From Propionibacterium sp. (lineage in GTDB: Bacteria; Actinomycetota; Actinomycetes; Propionibacteriales; Propionibacteriaceae): DNA of 6,491 bases. A program made the position numbers and the translations under genes. This document shows, piece after piece, positions 1-5,817 of the stretch; position 1 is the stretch's first letter; each line of letters opens with the position of its first letter. The stretch is from positions 1 through 6,491 of the forward strand of contig JAAYAO010000373.1 in assembly GCA_012719335.1 (NCBI GenBank), read 5' to 3'. The notes beneath the pieces were generated by a model. The model did not search any database. It was given only the letters and a program-made list of their open reading frames with translations, and was not told the origin of the DNA.

Positions 1-1264
1 CCCGGTCGGCTCCCAGGTCCTTCGAGCACATCGCCAGGTAGGCGCCGCCGTAGGCCTTGCGCAGTACCACGGTGACCTTCGGGACGGTCGCGGCCGAGTA
101 GGCGTAGAGCATCTTCGCGCCGTGCCGGATGATGCCGCCGTGCTCCTGGGCGACGCCGGGCAGGAAGCCGGGCACGTCCACCAGGGTGACCAGCGGAATG
201 TTGAAGGCATTGCAGAACCGGATGAAGGTGGACGCCTTGTCGGAGGAGTTGATGTCGAGCACACCCGACATCACCTGGGGCTGGTTGGCCACCATGCCGA
301 CCGAGCGTCCGTTGATCCGGGCGAAGCCGACCACGATGTTGGTGGCATAGCCGGCCTGCACCTCGAGGAAGTCGCCGTAGTCGACCAGTGCGCCGATCAC
401 GTCGCGCACGTCGTAGCCCTTCTTGCCGTCGACCGGCACCAGGTCGCGCATCTCGACATGCGGTTCGACCACGTCGTCGGCGTTGATCACCGGCGGGTCC
501 TCGGTGTTGTTCTGCGGCAGGAAGCTCAACAGCTTCTTCGCGATCAGAATCGCGTGGGCGTCGTCCTCGGCCACGAAGTGCACCACACCGGAGTTGGCCA
601 TGTGCGCATCGGCACCGCCGAGCTGGTCCTGGGTGACGTCCTCACCGGTGACCTGCTTGATCACCCCCGGCCCGGTGATGAACATGTGGGCGCTGCGGGT
701 CTGGATGATGAAGTCGGTCAGGGCCGGCGAGTAGGCGGCCCCACCGGCGCAGGGGCCGGCGATGATCGAGATCTGCGGTACCGCACCGGACAGGCGCACG
801 TTGGAGTAGAACACCTGGCCGTAGCCGGACAGCGAGTCGATGCCCTCCTGCACCCGGGCGCCGCCGGAGTCGTTGATGAACACGAACGGGGTGCCGGTCT
901 TCAGCGCCCCTTCCATCGCGTCCGACACCTTCTTGGAGTGGGTCTCCCCCGCCGAGCCACCGGAGACGGTGAAGTCCTGGCTGGCCAGGTGGACGGGGCG
1001 TCCCAGCACCGCGGCGGTGCCGGTCACCACACCGTCGGCGGGCATGTCGGCCTTGTCCATGCCGAAGGTGGTGGTGCGGTGTTTGCGGAACATTCCGATT
1101 TCCTGGAATGTGCCGGGGTCGATGAGTTCGGTGATGCGTTCGCGGGCGCTGAGCTTGCCCTTCTCGTGCTGCTTCTCGATCCGGGCGGCGCCGCCGCCGA
1201 GTTCGAGCCGTTCCCGCTCGGCGGTCAGGTCGTCGAGCCGCTTTTCCATGCTGTTGTCAGACAT
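1..1264 (-). CDS. mmdA: Methylmalonyl-CoA carboxyltransferase (transcarboxylase) 12S subunit, C-terminus cut by window edge
   Basis: The 12S subunit forms the hexameric core of transcarboxylase and moves a carboxyl group between methylmalonyl-CoA/propionyl-CoA and biotin on the 1.3S subunit, in the cytoplasm. The minus strand reads 421 codons from 1264 to base 2 with no stop; the family is about 520 residues, so about 100 are missing. It has the tandem crotonase-like fold of acyl-CoA carboxylase beta chains. In the N-half, FRKHRTT (59-65), DFTVSGGSAGE (97-107), DSGGARVQEG (132-141) and PCAGGAAYSP (171-180) are visible. In the C-half, the DVPGFLPG stretch and YGGAY (405-409) are visible. The Gly pairs in the two loops are the family's oxyanion holes. 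Start: ATG 1264 has AGAGGA four bases upstream; ATG 1249 is a weaker alternative. Sequence alone also allows a propionyl-CoA carboxylase or methylmalonyl-CoA decarboxylase chain. The adjacent 5S gene and close resemblance to the Propionibacterium 12S protein favour transcarboxylase. Confidence 0.95.
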   Translation of the reverse strand, partial: MSDNSMEKRLDDLTAERERLELGGGAARIEKQHEKGKLSARERITELIDPGTFQEIGMFRKHRTTTFGMDKADMPADGVVTGTAAVLGRPVHLASQDFTVSGGSAGETHSKKVSDAMEGALKTGTPFVFINDSGGARVQEGIDSLSGYGQVFYSNVRLSGAVPQISIIAGPCAGGAAYSPALTDFIIQTRSAHMFITGPGVIKQVTGEDVTQDQLGGADAHMANSGVVHFVAEDDAHAILIAKKLLSFLPQNNTEDPPVINADDVVEPHVEMRDLVPVDGKKGYDVRDVIGALVDYGDFLEVQAGYATNIVVGFARINGRSVGMVANQPQVMSGVLDINSSDKASTFIRFCNAFNIPLVTLVDVPGFLPGVAQEHGGIIRHGAKMLYAYSAATVPKVTVVLRKAYGGAYLAMCSKDLGADR

Positions 1265-1268
1265 ATAT

Positions 1269-1274
1269 TCCTCT
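1269..1274 (-). promoter_or_regulatory. Ribosome binding site of the 12S gene
   Basis: AGAGGA on the minus strand lies four bases before ATG 1264 and just after the 5S stop codon (TGA at 1280-1278). It decides the 12S start in favour of 1264. It also shows that the 13-bp gap has no room for a promoter, so 5S and 12S should share one transcript. Confidence 0.75.
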
Positions 1275-1277
1275 GTC

Positions 1278-2780
1278 TCAGGCCGGTTCCACCGACACCG
1301 AACGGGTCTTGCCGTCCACGGTCACCTGGTACTTGATCGGTTCCCGCACCGCCTTGTCCTGCCCCTTGGCACGGGCGGCTTCCTTCTCGAGTTGCTCCGC
1401 GGTCTTGCCGACGTTCTTCGGGCCCTCGGGGCGGGTGGTGAAGAAGTTCTCGGCCACCGCCGGGAACATCGCGTGGGTGAGCACGTCCTCGTCGCTGCCG
1501 TTGAAGCCCTCGAGTTCACCGGCCTCGGCGACCAACGAATCCCATTCGGGCTTCAACAGATCGGCCGGACGTTCGGTGATCGGCTCCTTCTTGGTCTGCG
1601 TCTTCGCGACCTCGACGATCTCGGGGTTGCGCTCGCCGATGCATTCGCCGTAGTAGCCGAGCATCAGGTCGGCGAACTCACCGGTGAGCACCTTGTAGCG
1701 GCCCATCAGCACGTTGAACACCGCCTGGGTGCCCACGATCTGGCTGGACGGGGTGACCAGCGGCGGGTGGCCGGCGTCGGCCTTGACCAGCGGCACCTCC
1801 TCCATCACCTCACGGATCCGGTCGCCGGCCCCCTGGGCCTTCAACTGCGACTCCATGTTCGACAACATGCCGCCGGGGATCTGGCTGGAGAAGATGTCGG
1901 TGTCGACCAGGGTGGCCGATTCGAACTCGGCGTACTTGGGTCGCACCTCGGCGAAGTGATCGCGGATCTTCAACAACCGGTCCATGTCCAGGCCGGTCTC
2001 GTAACCGGTGCCCTCCAACATCGCGACCATCGATTCGGTCGGGTTGTGGCCTGGGCCGAGCGACATCGACGAGATCGCGGTGTCGATCACGTCGGCCCCG
2101 GCCTCGATCGCCTTCATCAACGACACCAGGGTGACACCGGTGGTGGAGTGGCAGTGCACGTTGATCTGCACGTCCTCACCGTAGGTTTCCTTGATGCCGC
2201 GGACGATGTCGTAGGCGGGCTGCGGCTGCAGCAGGGCGGCCATGTCCTTCAGGGCGATCGACTGGGCACCCATGTCGAGCAACTGCCCGGCCAACCGCAC
2301 ATACCCCTCGACGGTGTGCAGGGGCGAGATCGTGTAGCAAATGGTGCCCTGGGCGTGTTTGCCGGTCTTGGCGACCGCGGCCATCGCCTGCGCCATGTTG
2401 CGCGGGTCGTTCAGGGCGTCGAACACCCGGAACACGTCCATCCCGTTCTCGGCCGACTTCTCGACGAACTTCTCCACCACCATGTCCTCGTAGTGGCGGT
2501 AGCCGAGCAGGTTCTGGCCGCGCAGCAGCATCTGCAGGCGCGAGTTCGGCATCAACTCGCGGAAGGTTCGCAGGCGTTCCCAGGGGTCTTCGTTGAGGAA
2601 CCGGATGCAGGCATCGAAGGTCGCCCCACCCCAGCACTCGACGCTCCAATAACCGGCGGCATCGATGTCGGCACAGGCATCGACCATGTCCTCGAGTGCC
2701 ATTCGGGTGGCCATCAGGCTCTGGTGCGCGTCGCGCAGCACCAGTTCTGTCACACCAATTTCACGCGTCATGGACACCAT
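1278..2780 (-). CDS. Methylmalonyl-CoA carboxyltransferase (transcarboxylase) 5S subunit
   Basis: The 5S subunit carries the pyruvate/oxaloacetate half-reaction of transcarboxylase. It swaps a carboxyl group between oxaloacetate and biotin on the 1.3S subunit using a divalent metal (cobalt in the characterised enzyme). The 500-residue product compares with about 505 in P. freudenreichii. A pyruvate-carboxylase-type TIM barrel covers about 8-300. LRDAHQS (15-21) supplies the metal-ligand Asp17, ALKDM (176-180) the lysine that is carbamylated in the family (Lys178), and HCHSTTG (209-215) the ligands His209 and His211. A conserved carboxylase domain follows, with PGGMLSN (302-308) and FADLMLGYYG (369-378). 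The C-terminal 40 or so residues are Lys/Glu-rich and then YQVTVDG-like. Start: homologues begin near the MTREIG segment. ATG 2780 has a weak GGA nine bases upstream, and ATG 2771 (MTREIG itself) is the alternative. The frame stays open to ATG 2861 but that extension does not look conserved. The gene lies first in the operon, ahead of 12S. Confidence 0.95.
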   Translation of the reverse strand: MVSMTREIGVTELVLRDAHQSLMATRMALEDMVDACADIDAAGYWSVECWGGATFDACIRFLNEDPWERLRTFRELMPNSRLQMLLRGQNLLGYRHYEDMVVEKFVEKSAENGMDVFRVFDALNDPRNMAQAMAAVAKTGKHAQGTICYTISPLHTVEGYVRLAGQLLDMGAQSIALKDMAALLQPQPAYDIVRGIKETYGEDVQINVHCHSTTGVTLVSLMKAIEAGADVIDTAISSMSLGPGHNPTESMVAMLEGTGYETGLDMDRLLKIRDHFAEVRPKYAEFESATLVDTDIFSSQIPGGMLSNMESQLKAQGAGDRIREVMEEVPLVKADAGHPPLVTPSSQIVGTQAVFNVLMGRYKVLTGEFADLMLGYYGECIGERNPEIVEVAKTQTKKEPITERPADLLKPEWDSLVAEAGELEGFNGSDEDVLTHAMFPAVAENFFTTRPEGPKNVGKTAEQLEKEAARAKGQDKAVREPIKYQVTVDGKTRSVSVEPA

Positions 2781-2927
2781 CGTTTCAAGTCCGGAACAAC
2801 CTCTTGCAAGCACCCCCGGTGATCGGCTATGGCGGCGGCCTGTGATAGTGCCCCCTTTCATCCGGCACCTCGGCCCCTCACTTGCGACACTGGAGCGGTT
2901 CCTTCGACAACGGGAGTTGCGATCGTG
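2781..2927. promoter_or_regulatory. Divergent intergenic region between the 5S gene and the small membrane pair
   Basis: This 147-bp gap separates two divergent transcription units and should contain promoters for both. It is less GC-rich than its surroundings. On the plus strand, TG-T-GATAGT (2841-2849) resembles an extended -10 box, with four of six matches to TATAAT, but I find no matching -35. A perfect 8-bp palindrome CTTGCAAG (2803-2810) sits 23 bp from the 5S start. I cannot assign a convincing promoter on the minus strand. That promoters are present is inferred from layout; the individual boxes are weak. Confidence 0.4.
2912..2916 (+). promoter_or_regulatory. Probable ribosome binding site of the first small membrane gene
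   Basis: GGGAG lies 11 bases before ATG 2928 and eight bases before an in-frame GTG at 2925. The spacing slightly favours the GTG, the start codon type favours the ATG. Either way the upstream part of this open frame (from ATG 2829) is probably not translated. Confidence 0.5.
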
Positions 2928-3227
2928 ATGGCGTCACCATTGGTGCTCGGTTTGGTGTCCGGCGTGCTGTCCGTGCTGGTCTTCGGGGCCGTGGGCGTGC
3001 TCGGCATCGTCTTCGGACGCCGCACCGGCGGCGGCGGGTATCTGGCCGCCGGCGGGCTGCTCGTGCTGTTGTTCAGCACCTTCGTGGTGTTCTTCGTGAT
3101 AACCCTGCTGAACCTGTCCCCCGGGCCACTGGTGCCCGTCCTGCCCGTGGCAATCAGTTTCGTCGGCATCGCGATGGTGGCCGCCGGGATCGGGATGAAC
3201 GTCAAGACCTACCGGATGGACCGCTGA
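2928..3227 (+). CDS. Small three-helix membrane protein of unknown function
   Basis: I do not recognise this 99-residue protein. It is almost entirely hydrophobic, with three predicted membrane segments at about 4-28, 38-62 and 67-89. A short basic Gly-rich link with the core GRRTGGGG (29-36) joins the first two, and the C-terminus ends in the basic-polar KTYRMDR. No cysteine motif, catalytic motif or lipobox is visible. The in-frame ATG 2829 would add 33 residues with no hydrophobic or conserved look, so ATG 2928 (or GTG 2925) is preferred because of the GGGAG upstream. The stop overlaps the next gene's start (TGATG), which implies translational coupling and joint function. G/C-rich third positions match the neighbours, so it looks native and truly coding. 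Confidence 0.75.
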   Translation: MASPLVLGLVSGVLSVLVFGAVGVLGIVFGRRTGGGGYLAAGGLLVLLFSTFVVFFVITLLNLSPGPLVPVLPVAISFVGIAMVAAGIGMNVKTYRMDR

Positions 3228-3598
3228 TGCACCTCATGTTGACTGCCGTGATCGGCCTGGTGGTGCTCGCCGGGGTGATCCTGTCATGTTTCGGAGCGCC
3301 GCGCACCCGACTGTTCGGTATCGCCGGCGGCGTCGTGTGGTGTCTGGGCACCGCCCTCACCATCCCCCTCCCGGGGCAGAGCCTCACCGGTACCCTGCCC
3401 GTCCTGCTGGTGCTGGCGAGCAATGCGCTCGACACGATCGGCATCGGGCTGCTCGCGCTGGCGGCCGTGCTGCCCGGCGGTGCGGTGCCGTTCGGGCCCG
3501 GCGGTCACCCGCCCCCCGCGCAGCCCGGTGCAGGCCACGGCCATCCCGGCGGCCCACCGGGGCAGCCCCCGTTTCCCGGCCAACCACCCCGATGGTGA
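3227..3598 (+). CDS. Small membrane protein with a Pro/Gly-rich C-terminal tail, unknown function
   Basis: I do not recognise this 123-residue protein. Three hydrophobic segments lie at about 2-22, 29-47 and 55-82. The remaining 40 or so residues are rich in Pro and Gly, with His and Gln mixed in (repeated GGHP, GHPGG and PPGQPP-like units), and end in PPRW. The tail is probably disordered and carries almost no charge. The start ATG at 3227 overlaps the stop of the preceding gene by one base. A weak GGA six bases upstream lies inside that gene, so coupled translation is likely; ATG 3236 is a minor alternative. It shares size class and topology with its partner, which suggests the two act as a complex or are diverged relatives. 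It converges on the CPBP protease gene with 18 bp between the stops. Confidence 0.72.
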   Translation: MHLMLTAVIGLVVLAGVILSCFGAPRTRLFGIAGGVVWCLGTALTIPLPGQSLTGTLPVLLVLASNALDTIGIGLLALAAVLPGGAVPFGPGGHPPPAQPGAGHGHPGGPPGQPPFPGQPPRW

Positions 3599-3610
3599 TG
3601 TCGCCCGCGG

Positions 3611-3628
3611 CACCGGTCACAGCCGGTG
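3611..3628. terminator. Small hairpin at the junction of two convergent genes
   Basis: CACCGG (3611-3616) and CCGGTG (3623-3628) form a 6-bp perfect stem around a 6-base loop. The stem starts 12 bases after the stop of the membrane pair and covers the last codons of the protease gene. The position suits a shared terminator for both strands. No T-run follows on either strand, so it does not meet the standard for an intrinsic terminator. It could equally be a chance inverted repeat in GC-rich DNA. Confidence 0.3.
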
Positions 3629-4516
3629 ATCGGCCCAGGGACGGCGCACCAGCAGGCGGGCCACCGCCGCGACACACAATGCGACCCCGACCACCAGCCA
3701 GGTCGTCGGGCCGAGACCCCACCCCAGTAGCGCGGGCACGATCAGCCCGGTGTGGATGCCGCCGTGCACACCCACCGCACCCCACACCGTGCCGGTGCAC
3801 CACCGCTCCACCCCGGCCCACAGCCCCATTCCCAGGGGCAGGACGAGGTACAGCACTCGTTCGGTTGCGGTCTCCTGGCCGCCGCTGGAGCTCAGGTGCA
3901 GCGCGGTGAACACGACGGTGGTGGTGATCAGCACGAACCAGGGACGCTGCCGGTGGCCGCGGAAGGCGAACCCGCGGAACCACCATTCCTCCTGGATGCC
4001 CTGCAACAGGAAGGCCCGGGAGACTCCGTAGAGCAGCATCAGCACCAGCGGGATGCCCGCCGTGTCACCGACCCCGCCCCGTCCGGCGTCCCACCCGGTG
4101 AGGTGGGCCAGACCGGCGGCCAACGCGGTGACCGTCGCGGCGGCGATCGTGGTGGTGAGCAAGGCTCCCCGGGCCTGCGGGGCCCGGACGTAGCCGAAGT
4201 AGTCGCGCAGGCGCACCTTCTCGACGCGGGCAGCGATCAGCAGCAGGCCCAGGGCCAACAGCATGGCCAGCGGAAAACGCAGGGTGTCGAAGAGCAGCAG
4301 TTCGGTCAGCCGGCCGTCCGCCTCGGCCGTCCGGGCCCGGGCCTCGACCCCGGGAATCAGGTACGGGACGGCCGCGAAGGTCGCACACGCCAACATCGCG
4401 ACCGAGGCGATCACCAACCGCAGGGCGTTGCCGCGTCGGGTGACCCGTTGGTCGGTGGTGCCCGGCAACTGCCCGGCGGAGGTCGTGGGAAGCATCGTGG
4501 CTGTGGTGTTCGTCAT
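3617..4516 (-). CDS. CPBP-family intramembrane metalloprotease (Abi/Rce1-like)
   Basis: Members of the CPBP (CAAX protease and bacteriocin-processing) family are multi-pass membrane proteases. Their roles include prenyl-protein processing in eukaryotes and bacteriocin maturation or immunity in some bacteria. This 299-residue protein (numbered here from ATG 4519, one residue longer) has hydrophobic segments at about 33-55, 80-97, 119-138, 155-173, 194-209, 222-240 and 258-290. Motif 1 is EEWWFRG, with Glu177, Glu178 and Arg182. Motif 2 is FTALH, with Phe204 and His208. Motif 3 is HGGIH, with His252. In Rce1-type enzymes the fifth position of motif 3 is usually Asn; here it is His256. About 30 Thr-rich residues precede the first helix and are probably cytoplasmic. 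Start: AAGGA is seven bases before ATG 4516 and only four before ATG 4519. The substrate is unknown. It is divergent from a two-component system, its possible regulator. Confidence 0.9.
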   Translation of the reverse strand: MTNTTATMLPTTSAGQLPGTTDQRVTRRGNALRLVIASVAMLACATFAAVPYLIPGVEARARTAEADGRLTELLLFDTLRFPLAMLLALGLLLIAARVEKVRLRDYFGYVRAPQARGALLTTTIAAATVTALAAGLAHLTGWDAGRGGVGDTAGIPLVLMLLYGVSRAFLLQGIQEEWWFRGFAFRGHRQRPWFVLITTTVVFTALHLSSSGGQETATERVLYLVLPLGMGLWAGVERWCTGTVWGAVGVHGGIHTGLIVPALLGWGLGPTTWLVVGVALCVAAVARLLVRRPWADHRL

Positions 4517-4523
4517 CATGTCG

Positions 4524-4528
4524 TCCTT
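4524..4528 (-). promoter_or_regulatory. Ribosome binding site of the CPBP protease gene
   Basis: AAGGA on the minus strand lies seven bases before ATG 4516 and four before the adjacent ATG 4519. The spacing favours the second of the two tandem ATGs. Confidence 0.65.
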
Positions 4529-4577
4529 TCCGATGCTTCCAGCCTCGTGCGATCCGGACGGCGGGCGCAGTGCCCCG

Positions 4578-4629
4578 GGTCACCGGTCACAGGCACAACA
4601 GATGACTCCGGTCACATGCGCGCGGTCAC
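4578..4629 (+). repeat. Cluster of four GGTCAC direct repeats between divergent protease and kinase genes
   Basis: GGTCAC occurs at 4578, 4585, 4610 and 4624, all in the same orientation, with start-to-start steps of 7, 25 and 14 bp. The longer core CCGGTCAC occurs at 4583 and 4608, and GGTCACCGG at 4578 and 4624. The cluster lies in the 116-bp gap between the two divergent starts, where an operator for the adjacent LuxR-type regulator would be expected. The last copy almost touches the kinase ATG at 4633. GGTCAC and its complement also occur singly through coding parts of the window, often as Val-Thr codons, so the clustering rather than the hexamer is the evidence. Confidence 0.45.
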
Positions 4630-4632
4630 CGG

Positions 4633-5817
4633 ATGTGTCTGAATAGGGGTGTGAAGCCTGCCGACACCGATCCCGATGCCGACGTCCGCACCATGCGATC
4701 CCTGGGTGCGGCCCTGTTGGGCCTGGCCGGGGGCACCGCACTGCTGGGTGCCCTGTACCTGTTCGATCTCGGCCTCACCGGCCGGGCCGCGGCGTTGACC
4801 GTGGCGGCGCTGGTGACCACCGCGATCGGGTTCGTCTGGTGGCGTCGTCGAGGCTCCCGGACGGGCCGGTGGGCCGCGGCGCTGCTGGCACCGACCTCGT
4901 TCGCCACCTGGGTTCTCACCGACAACGCCACCGGTATTCCGCTGGTCGGGGTGGCGGTGTGCGCGATCGTGCTGGAGTTCGGTCTGCGGGTCGGGTTGGT
5001 GGTGTGTGCCGGATTGTTCGTCGTGCTGACGGTGATCTTCTGGACGATGCCGACCCCGCTGGGTGGGGTGATCGCGAACCTGGTGTTGTCGGCGATGTTC
5101 ATCGTGTTGGGGCTGCTCGCCGCCCAGGTGATGGCCCGTCTGGAACAGGCCCGGCGGCTGGCCGAGGAGTCGGCCCGGTCGCGTCGCGATGAGGCGTTGG
5201 CGGAGTTGGACCGGGCGCTGGCCGCCGAGCGGATGGAGCACGCCCGCACCCTGCACGACGATCTGGGTCAGCGGCTCACCCTGATCGGGATGGGGCTGGA
5301 TCTGGCCGGGCGATTGCGCCACCGCGACCCGGACGCCGCGTGGGCCGAGGTCGAGCAGACCCGGGCGGCGGCCTCCGAAGCACTGGCCGAACTGCGCACA
5401 CTGGTGCGCGCGTTGAGCCCGTTGACCGCCGAGGAGGCCGCCGAGGTCGACCTGGCCGCCGCGCTGGAGAGGCTGGCCGGCACCTTCACCGGCACCGGCC
5501 TGGATGTATCCCTGGTACGCACCGGGGCTTCGTCCGACGAGCGGCTCGATCCGTTGGCCTACCGGATCATCCAGGAGAGTCTGACCAATGTGGTGCGCCA
5601 TTCCGATGCCCGCCGGGTCACGGTGACCGTCGACGCCGGTGACGAACAGGTCGTCCGGGTCGGCGACGACGGCACCCTCGGCGCCGACAGTGCCGCGGGC
5701 TTCGGGCTGCGGAATCTGCGCGCCCGCGTGGAGGCGGCCGGCGGCACCTTCCGGGCCGGCCGCGAGGCGTCCGGATTCGTGGTGGAAGCCCGCTTTCCGG
5801 CGCAGGTGCCGGCATGA
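4633..5817 (+). CDS. Two-component sensor histidine kinase, DesK/NarL-partner type (HisKA_3)
   Basis: This 394-residue membrane kinase should autophosphorylate on His and pass phosphate to the regulator encoded next. Six hydrophobic segments lie at about 24-45, 52-70, 80-95, 102-118, 120-137 and 144-165, with very short links and no sizeable extracellular domain. That points to sensing in or at the membrane. A charged helical linker (166-207) leads into the HisKA_3 dimerisation helix with ARTLHDDLGQRL, phospho-acceptor His208. The ATPase domain shows the N box QESLTN (Glu315, Asn319), the DDG motif (345-347) and GFGL (356-359) followed by RARVEAAGG. All key residues are present, so it should be active. 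The start is unsettled: ATG 4633, GTG 4651 and ATG 4693 all precede the first helix, and none has a well-spaced Shine-Dalgarno. The stop overlaps the regulator start (ATGA). The signal is not predictable from sequence. Confidence 0.93.
   Translation: MCLNRGVKPADTDPDADVRTMRSLGAALLGLAGGTALLGALYLFDLGLTGRAAALTVAALVTTAIGFVWWRRRGSRTGRWAAALLAPTSFATWVLTDNATGIPLVGVAVCAIVLEFGLRVGLVVCAGLFVVLTVIFWTMPTPLGGVIANLVLSAMFIVLGLLAAQVMARLEQARRLAEESARSRRDEALAELDRALAAERMEHARTLHDDLGQRLTLIGMGLDLAGRLRHRDPDAAWAEVEQTRAAASEALAELRTLVRALSPLTAEEAAEVDLAAALERLAGTFTGTGLDVSLVRTGASSDERLDPLAYRIIQESLTNVVRHSDARRVTVTVDAGDEQVVRVGDDGTLGADSAAGFGLRNLRARVEAAGGTFRAGREASGFVVEARFPAQVPA

Noticed and set aside
122..1336. 404-codon plus-strand open frame antisense to the 12S gene
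   Set aside because: It has the same composition artefact (HVGVEHL-type sequence), and the conserved 12S protein occupies the opposite strand.
840..2822. 660-codon plus-strand open frame antisense to the 5S gene
   Set aside because: It is a shadow of the minus-strand gene, caused by strong G/C preference at third codon positions. Its product is His/Gly/Val/Leu-rich with no domain, while the opposite strand gives a full transcarboxylase subunit.
2781..2861. N-terminal extension of the 5S protein to ATG 2861
   Set aside because: The extra 27 residues are Arg/Gly/Ser-rich, do not resemble the known 5S N-terminus, and would use up most of the divergent promoter region.
2882..3226. Upstream part of the open frame that contains the second small membrane gene
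   Set aside because: Before ATG 3227 the frame is Arg-rich and overlaps the first small membrane gene in another phase. Only the part from 3227 has a hydrophobic, protein-like pattern.
3611..3628. Classifying the junction hairpin as a firm intrinsic terminator
   Set aside because: The stem is only 6 bp and no T-run follows on either strand, so it is kept as a low-confidence candidate.
3752..4642. 296-codon plus-strand open frame antisense to the CPBP protease
   Set aside because: It is Gly/Gln/Arg/His-rich and lacks structure, while the minus strand carries the three protease motifs.
4612..5601. 329-codon minus-strand open frame antisense to the kinase
   Set aside because: The product is Gln/His/Gly/Pro-rich with no fold-like pattern. 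The plus strand encodes an intact kinase with all catalytic boxes.
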